A DNA stretch of 64,000 bases from Streptomyces filipinensis (lineage in GTDB: Bacteria > Actinomycetota > Actinomycetes > Streptomycetales > Streptomycetaceae), in the NCBI RefSeq assembly GCF_014649495.1, contig NZ_BMTD01000016.1, positions 124,001 to 188,000 on the forward strand, in the 5' to 3' direction. Below are positions 9,383-17,605 of the stretch, one piece after another. Under the pieces are notes generated by a model. It searched no databases. It was not told the DNA's origin and saw only the letters and a list, made by a program, of their open reading frames with translations. The first letter of the stretch is position 1, and each line of letters starts with the position of its first letter. The position numbers and the translations under genes are program-made.

Positions 9383-9892
9383 TCACACCAGGACCGGCTG
9401 CAGCGCGCCCTCGTGCGTGAGCAGCCACCGCTTGCGCTCGACCCCGCCCGCGTACCCGCGCAGCGCACCGTCCGCACCGATCACCCGGTGGCACGGGCGG
9501 ACGAGCAGCAGGGGGTTGGCGCCCAGGGCCCGGCCCACCGCGCGGAGTTCGGCGCGCGGCACGCCCAGCCGGGCGCCCAGCTCGCCGTACGAGGCCGTCG
9601 TGCCGTAGGGGATGTCGTCCAGGGACTTCCACACCGCCCGCTGGAACGGGGTGCCGCCGGTGGTGAGTGGCAGCTCGAACCGGGTGCGACGGCCCGCGAA
9701 GTAGGCGTCCAGCTGCCGGTGCGCCTCGGCGAACGGCCCGTCCTCGCGGACCTGCGCGTGGACGCCGGGCGCGCCGCGCTGCCCGGGCATGCCGAGCGAG
9801 GTGAGCGTCAGGCCGGACGACGACACCGAGCCGGTCAGCAGCAGGTCGCCCAGCGGGCTCGGATGGACGGTGCTGATGGTGCGTGCAGTCAT
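9383..9892 (-). CDS. ogt: Methylated-DNA-protein-cysteine methyltransferase
   Basis: The 169-residue protein starts at ATG 9892, with GAGGAG 7 nt upstream. It transfers alkyl groups from O6-alkylguanine (and O4-alkylthymine) in DNA to its own Cys134, within the hallmark RPCHRVIG motif (132-139). The upstream helix-turn-helix part reads TPFQRAVWKSLDDIPYGTTASYGEL, as expected. The stretch before the active site is RALGANPLLL rather than the more usual A.G.NP...V, still within family range. The short N-terminal domain is normal for Ogt. It is convergent with the glycoside hydrolase gene and divergent from the toxin-antitoxin pair, with no Ada-like regulator nearby. Confidence 0.95.
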   Translation of the reverse strand: MTARTISTVHPSPLGDLLLTGSVSSSGLTLTSLGMPGQRGAPGVHAQVREDGPFAEAHRQLDAYFAGRRTRFELPLTTGGTPFQRAVWKSLDDIPYGTTASYGELGARLGVPRAELRAVGRALGANPLLLVRPCHRVIGADGALRGYAGGVERKRWLLTHEGALQPVLV

Positions 9893-10043
9893 CGGAGTGC
9901 TCCTCGTGTCCCGCTGGGGTCTCTTTCGGTACTGCCGAGTCTGCTGCGCCGGGCGCCCGGTGACCGGCGGGAATCGGACATGGCTCTCGCGCCCCTCGGG
10001 TACCGCAGGAAAGTGCGCTTGACCTGCTGATATTTACGCGCAA

Positions 10044-10058
10044 GTACCCGCGCGGTAC
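10044..10058. promoter_or_regulatory. Palindrome in front of the antitoxin gene, possible operator
   Basis: gtacc-cgcgc-ggtac forms a perfect 5-bp inverted repeat with a 5-nt centre, 10 bp before the antitoxin ATG. A TTGACC box lies at 10019-10024. Antitoxins of ribbon-helix-helix type usually repress their own promoters through such sites. Confidence 0.4.
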
Positions 10059-10068
10059 GGTGAGGGGC

Positions 10069-10308
10069 ATGCCTGCTCTCAACGTGGAGTTCAGCGAACG
10101 GGAACTCGAGGACCTGCGGCAGATCGCCAAGGAGCGCGGTACGTCGATGAAGGCCCTCGTGCGCGAGGCCGCGGCCGCCGACATAGCCCGCCACCGGGCC
10201 CTGCAGGAGGGCGCCGAGGCATTCCGGCAGTTCTTCGCCGCCCATGCCGAGGAGTTCGCGGCGGCCTTCCCCGACGATGAACCCGCCGTGAAGGACGAGG
10301 CCGCCTGA
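10069..10308 (+). CDS. Small antitoxin-like protein of a Doc/Fic-type pair
   Basis: The protein has 79 residues from ATG 10069 (MPALNVEFSERELEDLRQI). GAGG lies just upstream; a GTG at 10060 is in frame but has no better site. The N-terminal half fits a ribbon-helix-helix or Phd-like DNA-binding arm (a short beta strand, then helices ELEDLRQIAKERGTSMKALVREAA). The C-terminal half is acidic and Ala/Glu-rich, as expected of a segment that wraps a toxin. It ends 3 bp before the next gene, so the two are translated together. It probably neutralises the neighbour and represses the promoter through the 10044-10058 palindrome. Confidence 0.75.
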   Translation: MPALNVEFSERELEDLRQIAKERGTSMKALVREAAAADIARHRALQEGAEAFRQFFAAHAEEFAAAFPDDEPAVKDEAA

Positions 10309-10311
10309 CGC

Positions 10312-10689
10312 ATGCCTTCCGTCATCCATATCGACGTCCCCTGGCTGCTCCAGCGCCACGAGGAGGTCCTGCCCGACCAGCCCGCGGTCGACGACTTCTC
10401 CGCGCTCGTCGCCGCCGTCGCCCGGCACCGCGTGGATCCACCGCGGCTCGGCGTGGACTCCGACCCCGCCTGGCGGGCCGCCGCCCTGCTGCACACCCTC
10501 GCCATGCTCAAACCCCTGCCCGCGGCCAACGCCCGCTTCGCCTGCGCGACCGCCGTGTCCTACATGTTCGTCAGCGGCGTCGGCATCGACCCGCCCTACG
10601 GCGCCCTCGTCGATCTCGCCCGCGATCTGATGTCCGGCAAGGCCGATGTCTACGGTGCGGCGGACCGGCTGCGGTCCTGGCAGATCTGA
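10312..10689 (+). CDS. Doc/Fic-family toxin-like protein with degenerate active site
   Basis: The 125-residue protein has the size and helical pattern of Doc (death-on-curing) toxins. The Fic/Doc core motif is H-x-F-x-D-x-N-x-R. The matching stretch here is residues 67-75, KPLPAANAR. Asn73 and Arg75 are kept, but the catalytic His is Lys67, the Phe is Leu69, and the acidic residue is Ala71. Authentic Doc phosphorylates EF-Tu using this His, so activity by the known mechanism is doubtful. The gene follows an antitoxin-like gene by 3 bp, and the pair looks intact, with no frameshift. It may be an inactive remnant held for regulation, or it may work in another way. Confidence 0.7.
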   Translation: MPSVIHIDVPWLLQRHEEVLPDQPAVDDFSALVAAVARHRVDPPRLGVDSDPAWRAAALLHTLAMLKPLPAANARFACATAVSYMFVSGVGIDPPYGALVDLARDLMSGKADVYGAADRLRSWQI

Positions 10690-11144
10690 GCGCCCAGCCC
10701 GCCCCGGCCGGCGGGGGAAGCCGCCGGGGCCGCCGGCCGGAGCAGGATGAGCGGGGCCGCCGGCCGAGGGCGGGAGGAACGGGGCCGGCGGCCGGTCTCG
10801 CGGGGCCGACCCCAGTGCACTACCGGGTCGCACACCCCGGAAGCGTGCGCGGACCGCCCGGTGCGTGTGCGCGCTTCACACGGGGCGCGTGACCTGACGA
10901 AAGGCGATGCGCGCGAGCGGCGAGTCGGCGGCATTCTGACTTTCTTTCAAAACTGCCGATGTTGTGCGGGCGCCCTGTTGTTCGTGTGGAAGTTGTGCAA
11001 GGGTTGAAACGCCCGTGCGGGGGGTAAAATCCGGGGTTCTTCCGGCACTTGCGGAACATCACCGGTCGAAAACCGGTCAATTGCCTCTTCCCGCACGCCG
11101 CAGAGGTAAGCACCAACGCAGCACGTACCAAAGGAACCCGCTCA
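10690..11144. other. 455-bp intergenic stretch before the sigma/lectin fusion gene
   Basis: The left part (10704-10795) is full of GCCGGCCGG-type inverted repeats and probably ends the toxin-antitoxin transcript. The right part, from about 10930, is clearly less G+C-rich and probably holds the promoter of the lectin gene: TTGAAA (11004-11009) and TAAAAT (11025-11030) occur, with a short 15-bp spacer. I see no credible coding frame. Confidence 0.5.
10704..10740 (+). terminator. GC-rich hairpin after the toxin gene
   Basis: ccggccggcgg (10704-10714) pairs perfectly with ccgccggccgg (10730-10740) across a 15-nt loop, 15 bp past the toxin stop. A second similar inverted repeat follows. Confidence 0.55.
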
Positions 11145-12869
11145 GTGCCCACCCCCCACCCGCCTCGTCCTCCTTTTCCGCCGCCCGGCGGCGACCCCGG
11201 GGAGTCCGACGAATTGCTCGCCGGTCCGCTGCGGGCCGGCTCCGACGCGGAGGGCTCACGGTCCGCCGCCCTGCTGATGGCCCGGCACTGGCAGCCGGCC
11301 CACGACTACGCCGTGGTCTGCCTGGCGCTGTCCGGGCCGCTCGCCCACATGGTCACCGCCACCGCCTTCCACCAGGTCCTCGGCCGGCTCGCGCTCGGCG
11401 AACCCGGCGAGGCGCTGCGGCCCCGGCTGCTGGTGGCGGTCCGGGACACGGTCGTCAACTGGTCCGGCACCGACCGGATCACCGTCGCACTGCCCGGACT
11501 CGGGAAACCCGCCGGGGGTCGCGGGATGCGCGCCGCGCAGACCCTGATACCGGAAAACCGTGCCCTCTCCGACCGCTCCTTTCACGCTCTTCCCCGGCTT
11601 GAGCAGACGCTGTTGTGGCACACCGAGGTCGAGGCCGAGCCGATATCCGTCCCCGCCGGACTGCTGGGCGTGGACATCGAGAGCGCGGCGGCCGCACTGG
11701 AGCAGGCGCGGGAGAAATTCCGCGAGGGCCTGGTGCGCGCCCACCGGGAACTCGCGCCCGGCAAGGATTGCCGCTACTACAACCGCCTGCTCGACGCGCC
11801 GATCCGCCGGGGCGGGGCCGGCGCCCTGCTGCCCGACGTCCAGGAGCACCTGTCCGCCTGCTCCTACTGCCGGCACGCCGCCGAGCAACTGGGCCACGCG
11901 GACGCCGCCCCGGGTGTGCTGCTCGCCGAGGCCGTGCTCGGCTGGGGTGCCCGCCGCTACCTCGACTCCCGTCCCGGCCGCCGGCCCGGTCCCGCCCGCG
12001 GCCGCGGTGGTTCCCGGCGCTCCGGCGGACGCCGGCGCGGTGGCGGCGGACCCGGCCTGCTCGCCCGCGCCGCCCTGCCCGGCGCCCGGCGGCGCGGCGA
12101 CGGCGCGGCCCCGGACAAGGCCCCGGTCTCGCGCGGCCGGCGCCGCGGCGGCGAGCCCGGGCCGCTCGCCCGGGTGGCCGGCCCCGCCTGGTCCTCCAAG
12201 GCGCTGCTCACCGGAGTCGGTGTCGCCTCGGCCGGGCTGCTGGCGACCGTCCTCGCGATCAGCGTGTGGCCGGACGGCGCCGACGGCACCGACCCGGTCG
12301 CCTCCACCAGCGCCGTCCCCGGCAGCGCCGCCGGCCGCACACCGCCCTCCTCCGGCGCCGCACCGGGCACCGCGGAACTGCCCGCGGCCGGCCGCCCCAC
12401 CCGGCTGCGCAACGCCGCCGCCGGCCTGTGCCTGGACATCGACGGCACGCCGAAGGCCGGGGCGAGCGCGGTCCTCGCCGTCTGCTCGTCGGCACCCGGC
12501 CAGCAGTGGGTCCACGACGCCGACGGACTGCTGCGCAGCGCGGCCGACGCGGGGCTGTGCCTGGACTCGCACGCCGACGCCGGTGTGGTGATCCTCGGCA
12601 GCTGCGCCGACGCCGGCTCGAAACGCGGCGACGACGTGCGCTACGACCTCACCGCGCAGGGCGAGTTGCTGCCCCACTGGGACCGGACCCTCGCCCTCGC
12701 GACGTCCACCCAGAACGCGGGCGCCGACCTCGTCGTCAAGGTCCGGGACCGCTCCGCCGGCCAGCGCTGGCTGACCGACTCGCCCTCGGCGACCCCCGGC
12801 TCCCTCTCCGTCGCCGGCACGGGCGGTCCGTCGGCCCGGCCCGCGCGCCAGCCGGTGAGGAACACCTGA
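11145..12869 (+). CDS. Sigma-like / zinc-finger / transmembrane / ricin B-lectin fusion protein
   Basis: The protein has 574 residues from GTG 11145, with AAGGAA about 9 nt upstream. Four parts are visible. Residues ~40-200 read like a degenerate sigma factor: ARHWQPAHDYAVVCL resembles region 2, and FHALPRLEQTLLWHTEVE followed by LLGVDIESAAAALEQAREKF resembles region 4. Residues 235-242 (HLSACSYC) match exactly the H-x3-C-x2-C motif of zinc anti-sigma proteins. An Arg/Gly-rich linker (~275-350) leads to one membrane segment (~352-374). The outside part (~415-550) is a ricin-type beta-trefoil lectin with paired CLDIDG/CLDSHA and QQW/QRW blocks. It probably links binding of a sugar outside the cell to transcription inside. 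It is a single-gene unit with a terminator behind it. Confidence 0.8.
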   Translation: MPTPHPPRPPFPPPGGDPGESDELLAGPLRAGSDAEGSRSAALLMARHWQPAHDYAVVCLALSGPLAHMVTATAFHQVLGRLALGEPGEALRPRLLVAVRDTVVNWSGTDRITVALPGLGKPAGGRGMRAAQTLIPENRALSDRSFHALPRLEQTLLWHTEVEAEPISVPAGLLGVDIESAAAALEQAREKFREGLVRAHRELAPGKDCRYYNRLLDAPIRRGGAGALLPDVQEHLSACSYCRHAAEQLGHADAAPGVLLAEAVLGWGARRYLDSRPGRRPGPARGRGGSRRSGGRRRGGGGPGLLARAALPGARRRGDGAAPDKAPVSRGRRRGGEPGPLARVAGPAWSSKALLTGVGVASAGLLATVLAISVWPDGADGTDPVASTSAVPGSAAGRTPPSSGAAPGTAELPAAGRPTRLRNAAAGLCLDIDGTPKAGASAVLAVCSSAPGQQWVHDADGLLRSAADAGLCLDSHADAGVVILGSCADAGSKRGDDVRYDLTAQGELLPHWDRTLALATSTQNAGADLVVKVRDRSAGQRWLTDSPSATPGSLSVAGTGGPSARPARQPVRNT

Positions 12870-12875
12870 GGCACA

Positions 12876-12902
12876 GCCGGTGGCGGCCCGCCCGCCACCG
12901 GC
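12876..12902. terminator. Bidirectional hairpin between lectin and hydrolase genes
   Basis: gccggtggcgg (12876-12886) pairs perfectly with ccgccaccggc (12892-12902) around a 5-nt loop. It sits between the stops of two convergent genes. Confidence 0.75.
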
Positions 12903-12911
12903 GACGGCGGC

Positions 12912-13607
12912 TCAGCGGCGGGCGGCCGCCGCGTCCAGGATGCGGGCGAGCTCCCGGGGCGTGGAGAACATCGGCCAGTGACCGGTCTTCAGCTCGACCA
13001 GCTCCCAGCGTCCGCCCCGCAGCGCCTCCGTCACCGCCGGCAGCGGGTCACGGCCGTCCAGGCCGCACTTGACGTAGGTCGCCGGCAGCTCGGCCAGCGG
13101 ACGCCCCAGCACGGCGGGTTCCGTCAGCGTGGCGGCGGGGTGCGCGGTGCCCTCGGCGATGAGACGGGCGATCTGCTCGTCCGTGAGGTCCTGGTGCGCG
13201 TAGGCCGCCGCCGGAAGGAGCGGCCACACTCCCTCCCGTTCGTCGAGAGCGGCACGGATGTGATCGCTGGGGAAGCCGTCGAGGAACGACACCCCGTCCT
13301 CCGGCAGGTTGGAGTCGACGAACACCACTCGGCGCAGCCGGTCGCCGATCCGCTCGGCCGCCTGCCCGACCGGCACGCCCGAGTAGCTGTGCCCGACCAG
13401 GACGACGTCCCGCAGCTCTCGCCGCTCGACCTCCTCGACGATGTCCTGGACGTGGATCTGCTGCCCCGCGGGCGAGTGCTTCTTCTCGGCCAGCCCGGAC
13501 AGGGTGAGGGCGTGCACCGTGTGGCCGGCGGCGCGCAGGTCGGCGGCCACCTCGTCCCACGCCCACGCCCCCAGCCAGGCACCCGGCACCAGTATGAAAT
13601 CGGTCAT
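12912..13607 (-). CDS. Alpha/beta-hydrolase family protein
   Basis: The 231-residue enzyme begins MTDFILVPGAWLGAWAW. The nucleophile elbow is GHSYSG, with the catalytic Ser in its centre. The oxyanion region is VPGAW near the N-terminus. The acid is probably an Asp in KCGLDGRDPL, and the base His is in TGHWPMF near the C-terminus. This layout matches the EstA/salicylate-esterase-like group of small actinobacterial hydrolases. The start at ATG 13607 removes ten unconvincing residues of a longer frame; no strong ribosome site is seen. The substrate is unknown. The downstream hairpin at 12876-12902 separates it from the lectin gene. Confidence 0.9.
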   Translation of the reverse strand: MTDFILVPGAWLGAWAWDEVAADLRAAGHTVHALTLSGLAEKKHSPAGQQIHVQDIVEEVERRELRDVVLVGHSYSGVPVGQAAERIGDRLRRVVFVDSNLPEDGVSFLDGFPSDHIRAALDEREGVWPLLPAAAYAHQDLTDEQIARLIAEGTAHPAATLTEPAVLGRPLAELPATYVKCGLDGRDPLPAVTEALRGGRWELVELKTGHWPMFSTPRELARILDAAAARR

Positions 13608-13675
13608 GGGCGTCAACGTACCGGATGCCTGCCCCAACTCCCGGCAAAGCGTGCGGAGTTGACCATTCCGGCCCG

Positions 13676-13699
13676 GGCCCGGCGCATGGGCGCCGGGCC
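13676..13699 (-). terminator. Hairpin downstream of the cyclase gene
   Basis: ggcccggcgc (13676-13685) pairs with gcgccgggcc (13690-13699) around a 4-nt loop, 29 bp after the stop of the cyclase-family gene on the minus strand. Confidence 0.6.
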
Positions 13700-13727
13700 G
13701 TTCGGCCGGGGGCGGCCCGCGAGGCGC

Positions 13728-14399
13728 TCAGCCGACCCGGGCCACCGCCCGGACCGGAGCGCCGTCCGCCCCGGGGAGCCTCAGCGGGAAGAGGAACACC
13801 TCGACCGTCTCCGCGCCCACCAGGCGCTCGAGGCCGGTGAGGTTCTCGGCGATCACCCCGCCCGCGCCGCACAGCACCCGATGGGCCGGCAGGCCGTGGT
13901 CCGCGGGGGGATCGCCGGGCCGGGGCGTGGGGTCCACGCTGAGCGCGTCCACGGCCACGGTGCGGGCGCCGGCCGCCACCACGGCCCCCGCGGCCCCGGG
14001 AGTCAGCCACGGGTGGTCGAGGTACGCGTCGGTGCCCCAGTGCGCCGACCAGCCCGTGGCGAGCAGCAGCAGTGCGCCGGGTGCCGCCGCGAGGGCGGCG
14101 AGCGCGGGGGACAGCAGGCCTTCGGTGAGGGGCGAGCGGGCGGGCAGCCCCCGCACGTCGGCCACGACCGCGGGTCCCGCGAACCGGCTCAGCGGCAGCT
14201 CGTCCAGGCGGGGCCAGGCGTCGTCCACGTGGTAGGGCGCGTCGACGTGCGTGCCGGACTGCGAACCCAGGTGCAGGGCCAGGACGTTGACGCCGTCGGC
14301 CGGGGCCCGCAGCGCGGGCGAGACCCTCACCTCCGGGTCACCGGGATACACGGGCATCCCGGTGACCACGGGTACCGACAGGTCGAGCCAGTCGCTCAT
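13728..14399 (-). CDS. Cyclase-family (kynurenine formamidase-like) hydrolase
   Basis: The 223-residue protein starts at ATG 14399 and overlaps the stop of the upstream permease gene by 4 bp (ATGA), so the two are translated together. The N-terminus (LDLSVPVVTGMPVYPGDP) and the metal-binding stretch GSQSGTHVDAPYHV carry the H-x-D-x3-H pattern of the cyclase/arylformamidase fold. It probably hydrolyses an amide or lactone of a small cyclic compound. The coupling with an NCS1 permease suggests uptake and opening of a purine-, hydantoin- or pyrimidine-like ring, but this is inference. The final residues (PLRLPGADGAPVRAVARV) fit the family. Confidence 0.85.
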   Translation of the reverse strand: MSDWLDLSVPVVTGMPVYPGDPEVRVSPALRAPADGVNVLALHLGSQSGTHVDAPYHVDDAWPRLDELPLSRFAGPAVVADVRGLPARSPLTEGLLSPALAALAAAPGALLLLATGWSAHWGTDAYLDHPWLTPGAAGAVVAAGARTVAVDALSVDPTPRPGDPPADHGLPAHRVLCGAGGVIAENLTGLERLVGAETVEVFLFPLRLPGADGAPVRAVARVG

Positions 14400-15991
14400 C
14401 GGCCGCCCTCGGCCGCGAGCGCGGGGGAGGCGTCCTCCGCCGGGGCGCCGGGACCGGTGATCGGCGGCACCGCCGTCTCGACCGTACGGGCCAGCCGGGC
14501 GCCCTCGGGTCCGTACACCGCCCGGGGCTCGGGGAACAGCCGCAGCAGCGTCAGGAACAGTACGGCGGCCACCGCGAGCGACAGGGGCAGACTGATGTCG
14601 ACGCCGTTCGCCACGTTCCCCAGCGGGCCGACGAACTGGCCCGGGATGTTCGTGAACAGCACACCGACCACCGCGGCCACCCACCAGGCCGTCATGCCGC
14701 GCCAGTTCCAGCCGTGCGTGAACCAGTAACGGCCCCCGCGCTGGCGGCGGTTGAAGACCTGCAGCGCCTCGGGGTCGTACCAGCCGCGCCGGGTGTGGAA
14801 GCCGAGCATCATCACGACCATCCACGGCGTGGTGCAGGTGATGATCATCGTGGCGAACGTCGAGATCGACTGCACGAGGTCCAGGCCGAACCGGCCGACG
14901 AAGATGAACGCGACGGACAGCACGCCGACCAGCAGCGTCGCCTGGACGCGGGAGAGTCTCGGGAACACCGACGAGAAGTCCAGGCCGGTGCCGTACAGCG
15001 AGGTGGTGCCCGTCGACATGCCGCCGATCAGGGCGAGCAGACAGACCGGCAGGAAGAACCAGCTCGGCGAGATCGCCAGCAGCCCGCCCACGAAGTCGGG
15101 CGCGGCCGGGTCGACGTACTTCGGCGCCTTCGTCGCGATGATGCTGGCGGTCGCCAGGCCGAAGACGAACGGCAGCAGCGTCGCGATCTGGGAGAGGAAC
15201 GCGGCGCCGACCACCTTGCGGCGGGGTGTGTCCGCCGGGATGTAGCGCGACCAGTCGCCGAGAAACGCGCCGAACGACACCGGGTTGGACAGTACGATCA
15301 GGGCCGCACCTGTGAACGACGGCCAGAAGAGGGACCGGGTCGAGGCGCTGGCCGAGGCGGTGAACACACCGGCGTACGACGGGTCGAAGTCACCGGCGAA
15401 GGCGATCGCGCCGAGCAGGAAGAGCACGGTCGCCGAGGTGACGGCGATCTTGTTGACGAACAGCATGAACCGGAAGCCGTAGACGCACACGGCGAGGACC
15501 AGCCCGGCGAACAGGGCGTACGCGACGACGTACGACGGTGTGCCGCGCTCCAGGCCGAACAGCCGGTGCGCGCCGCCGACCAGGGCGTCGCCCGAGCTCC
15601 ACACCGAGATGGAGAAGAACGCGACGGCCGTCAGCAGGGACAGGAACGAGCCGACCACCCGGCCGTGCACACCCAGGTGCGCGGAGGACGCGACCGCGTT
15701 GTTGGTGCCGTTGACCGGACCGAACACGGCCATCGGGCACAGGATCAGCGCGCCCGCGACGACACCGAGGACAGTGGCCGCGAGCCCCTGCCAGAAGGAG
15801 AGTCCGAACAGGATCGGGAACGCGCCGAGGACGCAGGTGGAGAAGGTGTTGGCGCCGCCGAAGGCGACCCGGAACAGGTCGAGCGGGGTCGCGGTGCGGT
15901 CGGCGTCGGGGATGCGCTCGACGCCGTAGGGCTCCACCTCGGTGAGGGACGGCGGCGGCGCGGTGGGCGAGTCGGGGGACTGACGGGTCAC
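14396..15991 (-). CDS. NCS1-family nucleobase/hydantoin-type permease
   Basis: The 531-residue membrane protein has about 12 hydrophobic segments. The N-terminal signature is clear: YGVERIPDADRT, then FGGANTF, then GPVNGTNNAVASSAHLGVHGR. These are characteristic of cytosine/purine/uracil/allantoin/hydantoin symporters. It starts at ATG 15991, and its stop overlaps the start of the cyclase-family hydrolase. The hydrolase therefore probably acts on the imported compound. The Asn-rich TM3 region and GDWSRYIPAD fit substrate-site residues known in the family, but do not settle which base is carried. No regulator is adjacent. Confidence 0.9.
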   Translation of the reverse strand: MTRQSPDSPTAPPPSLTEVEPYGVERIPDADRTATPLDLFRVAFGGANTFSTCVLGAFPILFGLSFWQGLAATVLGVVAGALILCPMAVFGPVNGTNNAVASSAHLGVHGRVVGSFLSLLTAVAFFSISVWSSGDALVGGAHRLFGLERGTPSYVVAYALFAGLVLAVCVYGFRFMLFVNKIAVTSATVLFLLGAIAFAGDFDPSYAGVFTASASASTRSLFWPSFTGAALIVLSNPVSFGAFLGDWSRYIPADTPRRKVVGAAFLSQIATLLPFVFGLATASIIATKAPKYVDPAAPDFVGGLLAISPSWFFLPVCLLALIGGMSTGTTSLYGTGLDFSSVFPRLSRVQATLLVGVLSVAFIFVGRFGLDLVQSISTFATMIITCTTPWMVVMMLGFHTRRGWYDPEALQVFNRRQRGGRYWFTHGWNWRGMTAWWVAAVVGVLFTNIPGQFVGPLGNVANGVDISLPLSLAVAAVLFLTLLRLFPEPRAVYGPEGARLARTVETAVPPITGPGAPAEDASPALAAEGGR

Positions 15992-16144
15992 GGGGGCTCC
16001 AGCGGGGACACGGCGATGGAGCGCTTGGTGGCGCGGCGGTGACGGACGGCCGCCGGTGCCGCGGGGTGTGCGGCGCGGGCGCGGGCCGCCCGGAGGGGTC
16101 TGCCGACGGTACGGCGCCGGCGAAGACCCCTGCCAGAGGATGAA

Positions 16145-16708
16145 TCATCCTTCTTCGCCGTCCTCGGTGGAGGAATTGGCCACCTCCTCGACGTCCGGTC
16201 CCTGGGCGCGGACCCGTTGGACGTGTTCCAGTGACGCGCGCAGCTCGGTCAGCCAGTCGTCGGTGTGGTGCTGGACCAGGCGCACGCACCAGGCGAGCGC
16301 CTCGCTGCGGCTGCGTGCGACACCTCCCGCGATGAGCGTGTCCAGGACCTGCCGTTCCGGCTGGCGCAGCCGGGTCATCACCGGCGCGGCCACATGCGTG
16401 AACAGGGCGCGCTCCGCGCCGCACACCACCCCCCAGGAGACCTTCCGGCGGAACAGCTGCTCGGCCTCCCGGGCCACCTCCACCCGGTCCTCGCGGGTGC
16501 GTTCCCGGAACTCCTGGATCCGGGCCCGCAGGGCGGCCTCCCGCTCCGTGTCCGAGGCGTCCTTGGCGAGCCGGGGTTCGGGGACGCGCCCGATCACGGT
16601 GATCTCCTCGCGGTCGGCGGTCACCTCGACCAGTTCCTCGAACAGATCGTCGGGCAACCGGCCGGCGAACCAGCCCCGCAGCTTCTCTCTCTGCTCTGTC
16701 GTAATCAT
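16145..16708 (-). CDS. Conserved-looking hypothetical protein, possible DNA-binding segment
   Basis: The protein has 187 residues and starts at ATG 16708. It is charged and mostly helical. An N-terminal part (~1-45) is followed by a long Arg/Glu-rich helix (~55-90). The segment around residues 127-148 (LIAGGVARSRSEALAWCVRLV) resembles the second half of a ribbon-helix-helix fold, as in ParD- or MetJ-type proteins. The tail is acidic. It has no signal peptide or membrane segment. I do not recognise the family, and neither neighbour gives a clue. It could be a transcription regulator or antitoxin-like protein without a visible toxin. Confidence 0.7.
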   Translation of the reverse strand: MITTEQREKLRGWFAGRLPDDLFEELVEVTADREEITVIGRVPEPRLAKDASDTEREAALRARIQEFRERTREDRVEVAREAEQLFRRKVSWGVVCGAERALFTHVAAPVMTRLRQPERQVLDTLIAGGVARSRSEALAWCVRLVQHHTDDWLTELRASLEHVQRVRAQGPDVEEVANSSTEDGEEG

Positions 16709-17034
16709 GTAATCAGCATTACGGCGGTCATTTCATGAACACAAGGGGTCACGAAGGGGTTCGCCGAGGGCAGAGCCGGAATGTTTCAGGACGATTAACG
16801 ACGCGCTGATTTTCAGCCATTCGGAAGGGCGTGCGGCGCGGAACCCGCTCCGTTCCTGGGTCACGGTGTGCGGATTCCGTGACTTCACGCCACTGCTTCA
16901 ACACGAAAGGTTACCGAAACCCATGCGTTCGATGTGAGTTTCGTGGCCGGACTCGGCAGAGTGGCGCTCGCCGCCCCGGTGCCCGACCGGGTCCGGGCCG
17001 GCACCTCGTCTGTTCGAGCGGAAGGATGCACACA
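16709..17034. other. 326-bp divergent intergenic region upstream of the protease inhibitor gene
   Basis: It lies between a hypothetical gene reading left and the subtilisin-inhibitor gene reading right. The stretch 16720-16830 is less G+C-rich than its surroundings, as expected of promoters. A 7-bp inverted repeat (gtcacgg 16860-16866 with ccgtgac 16877-16883) could be a protein site. I looked for AdpA-type sites without a clear match, and saw no coding frame. Confidence 0.45.
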
Positions 17035-17466
17035 ATGCGGAACACCGCGCGCTGGGCAGCGGCCATCGGCCTGACGGCCGCCGCCGTTTGCGGACCCCTG
17101 ACCGGGGCCGCCGTCGCTGCACCGGGCGCCGCCCCGTCGTCGCTCTACGCCCCCTCGGCGCTGGTCCTCACCACGGGCCACGGCAGCGACGCGGCCACGG
17201 CCACTCCGGAGCGCGCCGTCACCCTGACATGCGCCCCCACGGCGTCCGGCACCCACCCGGCCGCGTCCCAGGCCTGCGCGGAGCTGCGCGGCGCCGGCGG
17301 CGACTTCGGTGCCCTGAAGACCGGCGACGTGTGGTGCACCAAGCTGTACGACCCGGTCGTCGTCACCGTCCAGGGCGTCTGGCAGGGCAAGCGCGTCTCG
17401 TACGAGCACACCTTCGGCAACACCTGTATGCGGGACTCCGTCGGCAGCGGCGTCTTCGCCTTCTAG
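17035..17466 (+). CDS. ssi: Subtilisin-inhibitor-like secreted protein (SSI family), P1 lysine
   Basis: The 143-residue precursor starts at ATG 17035, with GGAAGG about 9 nt upstream. A Sec signal (RWAAAIGLTAAAVCGPLTGAAVAA) precedes the mature domain, which begins near SSLYAPSALVLTTG, the SSI hallmark. RAVTLTC, THPAASQAC, VVTVQGVWQGKRVSYEH and the VFAF C-terminus all match the family. The reactive loop reads WCTKLYDP, which places Lys at P1, where S. albogriseolus SSI has Met. Lys at P1 implies inhibition of trypsin-like as well as subtilisin-like proteases. Four Cys fit the two disulfides. Such inhibitors control extracellular proteases around aerial growth; the S1 protease at 35.8 kb is one possible target. 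Confidence 0.95.
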   Translation: MRNTARWAAAIGLTAAAVCGPLTGAAVAAPGAAPSSLYAPSALVLTTGHGSDAATATPERAVTLTCAPTASGTHPAASQACAELRGAGGDFGALKTGDVWCTKLYDPVVVTVQGVWQGKRVSYEHTFGNTCMRDSVGSGVFAF

Positions 17467-17605
17467 GAGCCGGGATCGCACGTGTCCCCGCACACGCCGG
17501 ATCAGGTCCGCAACTGGGGAGTGCGGCCCCTGGAGCGGGGAACCTGCGATCTCGTACCGGAACCGACGGGCGGAGTGGGGCCGCCCGCCGGATTCCGGGC
17601 ACACA

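Noticed and set aside
16709..17034. AdpA-binding site upstream of the inhibitor gene
   Set aside because: No stretch fits the TGGCSNGWWY consensus well enough.
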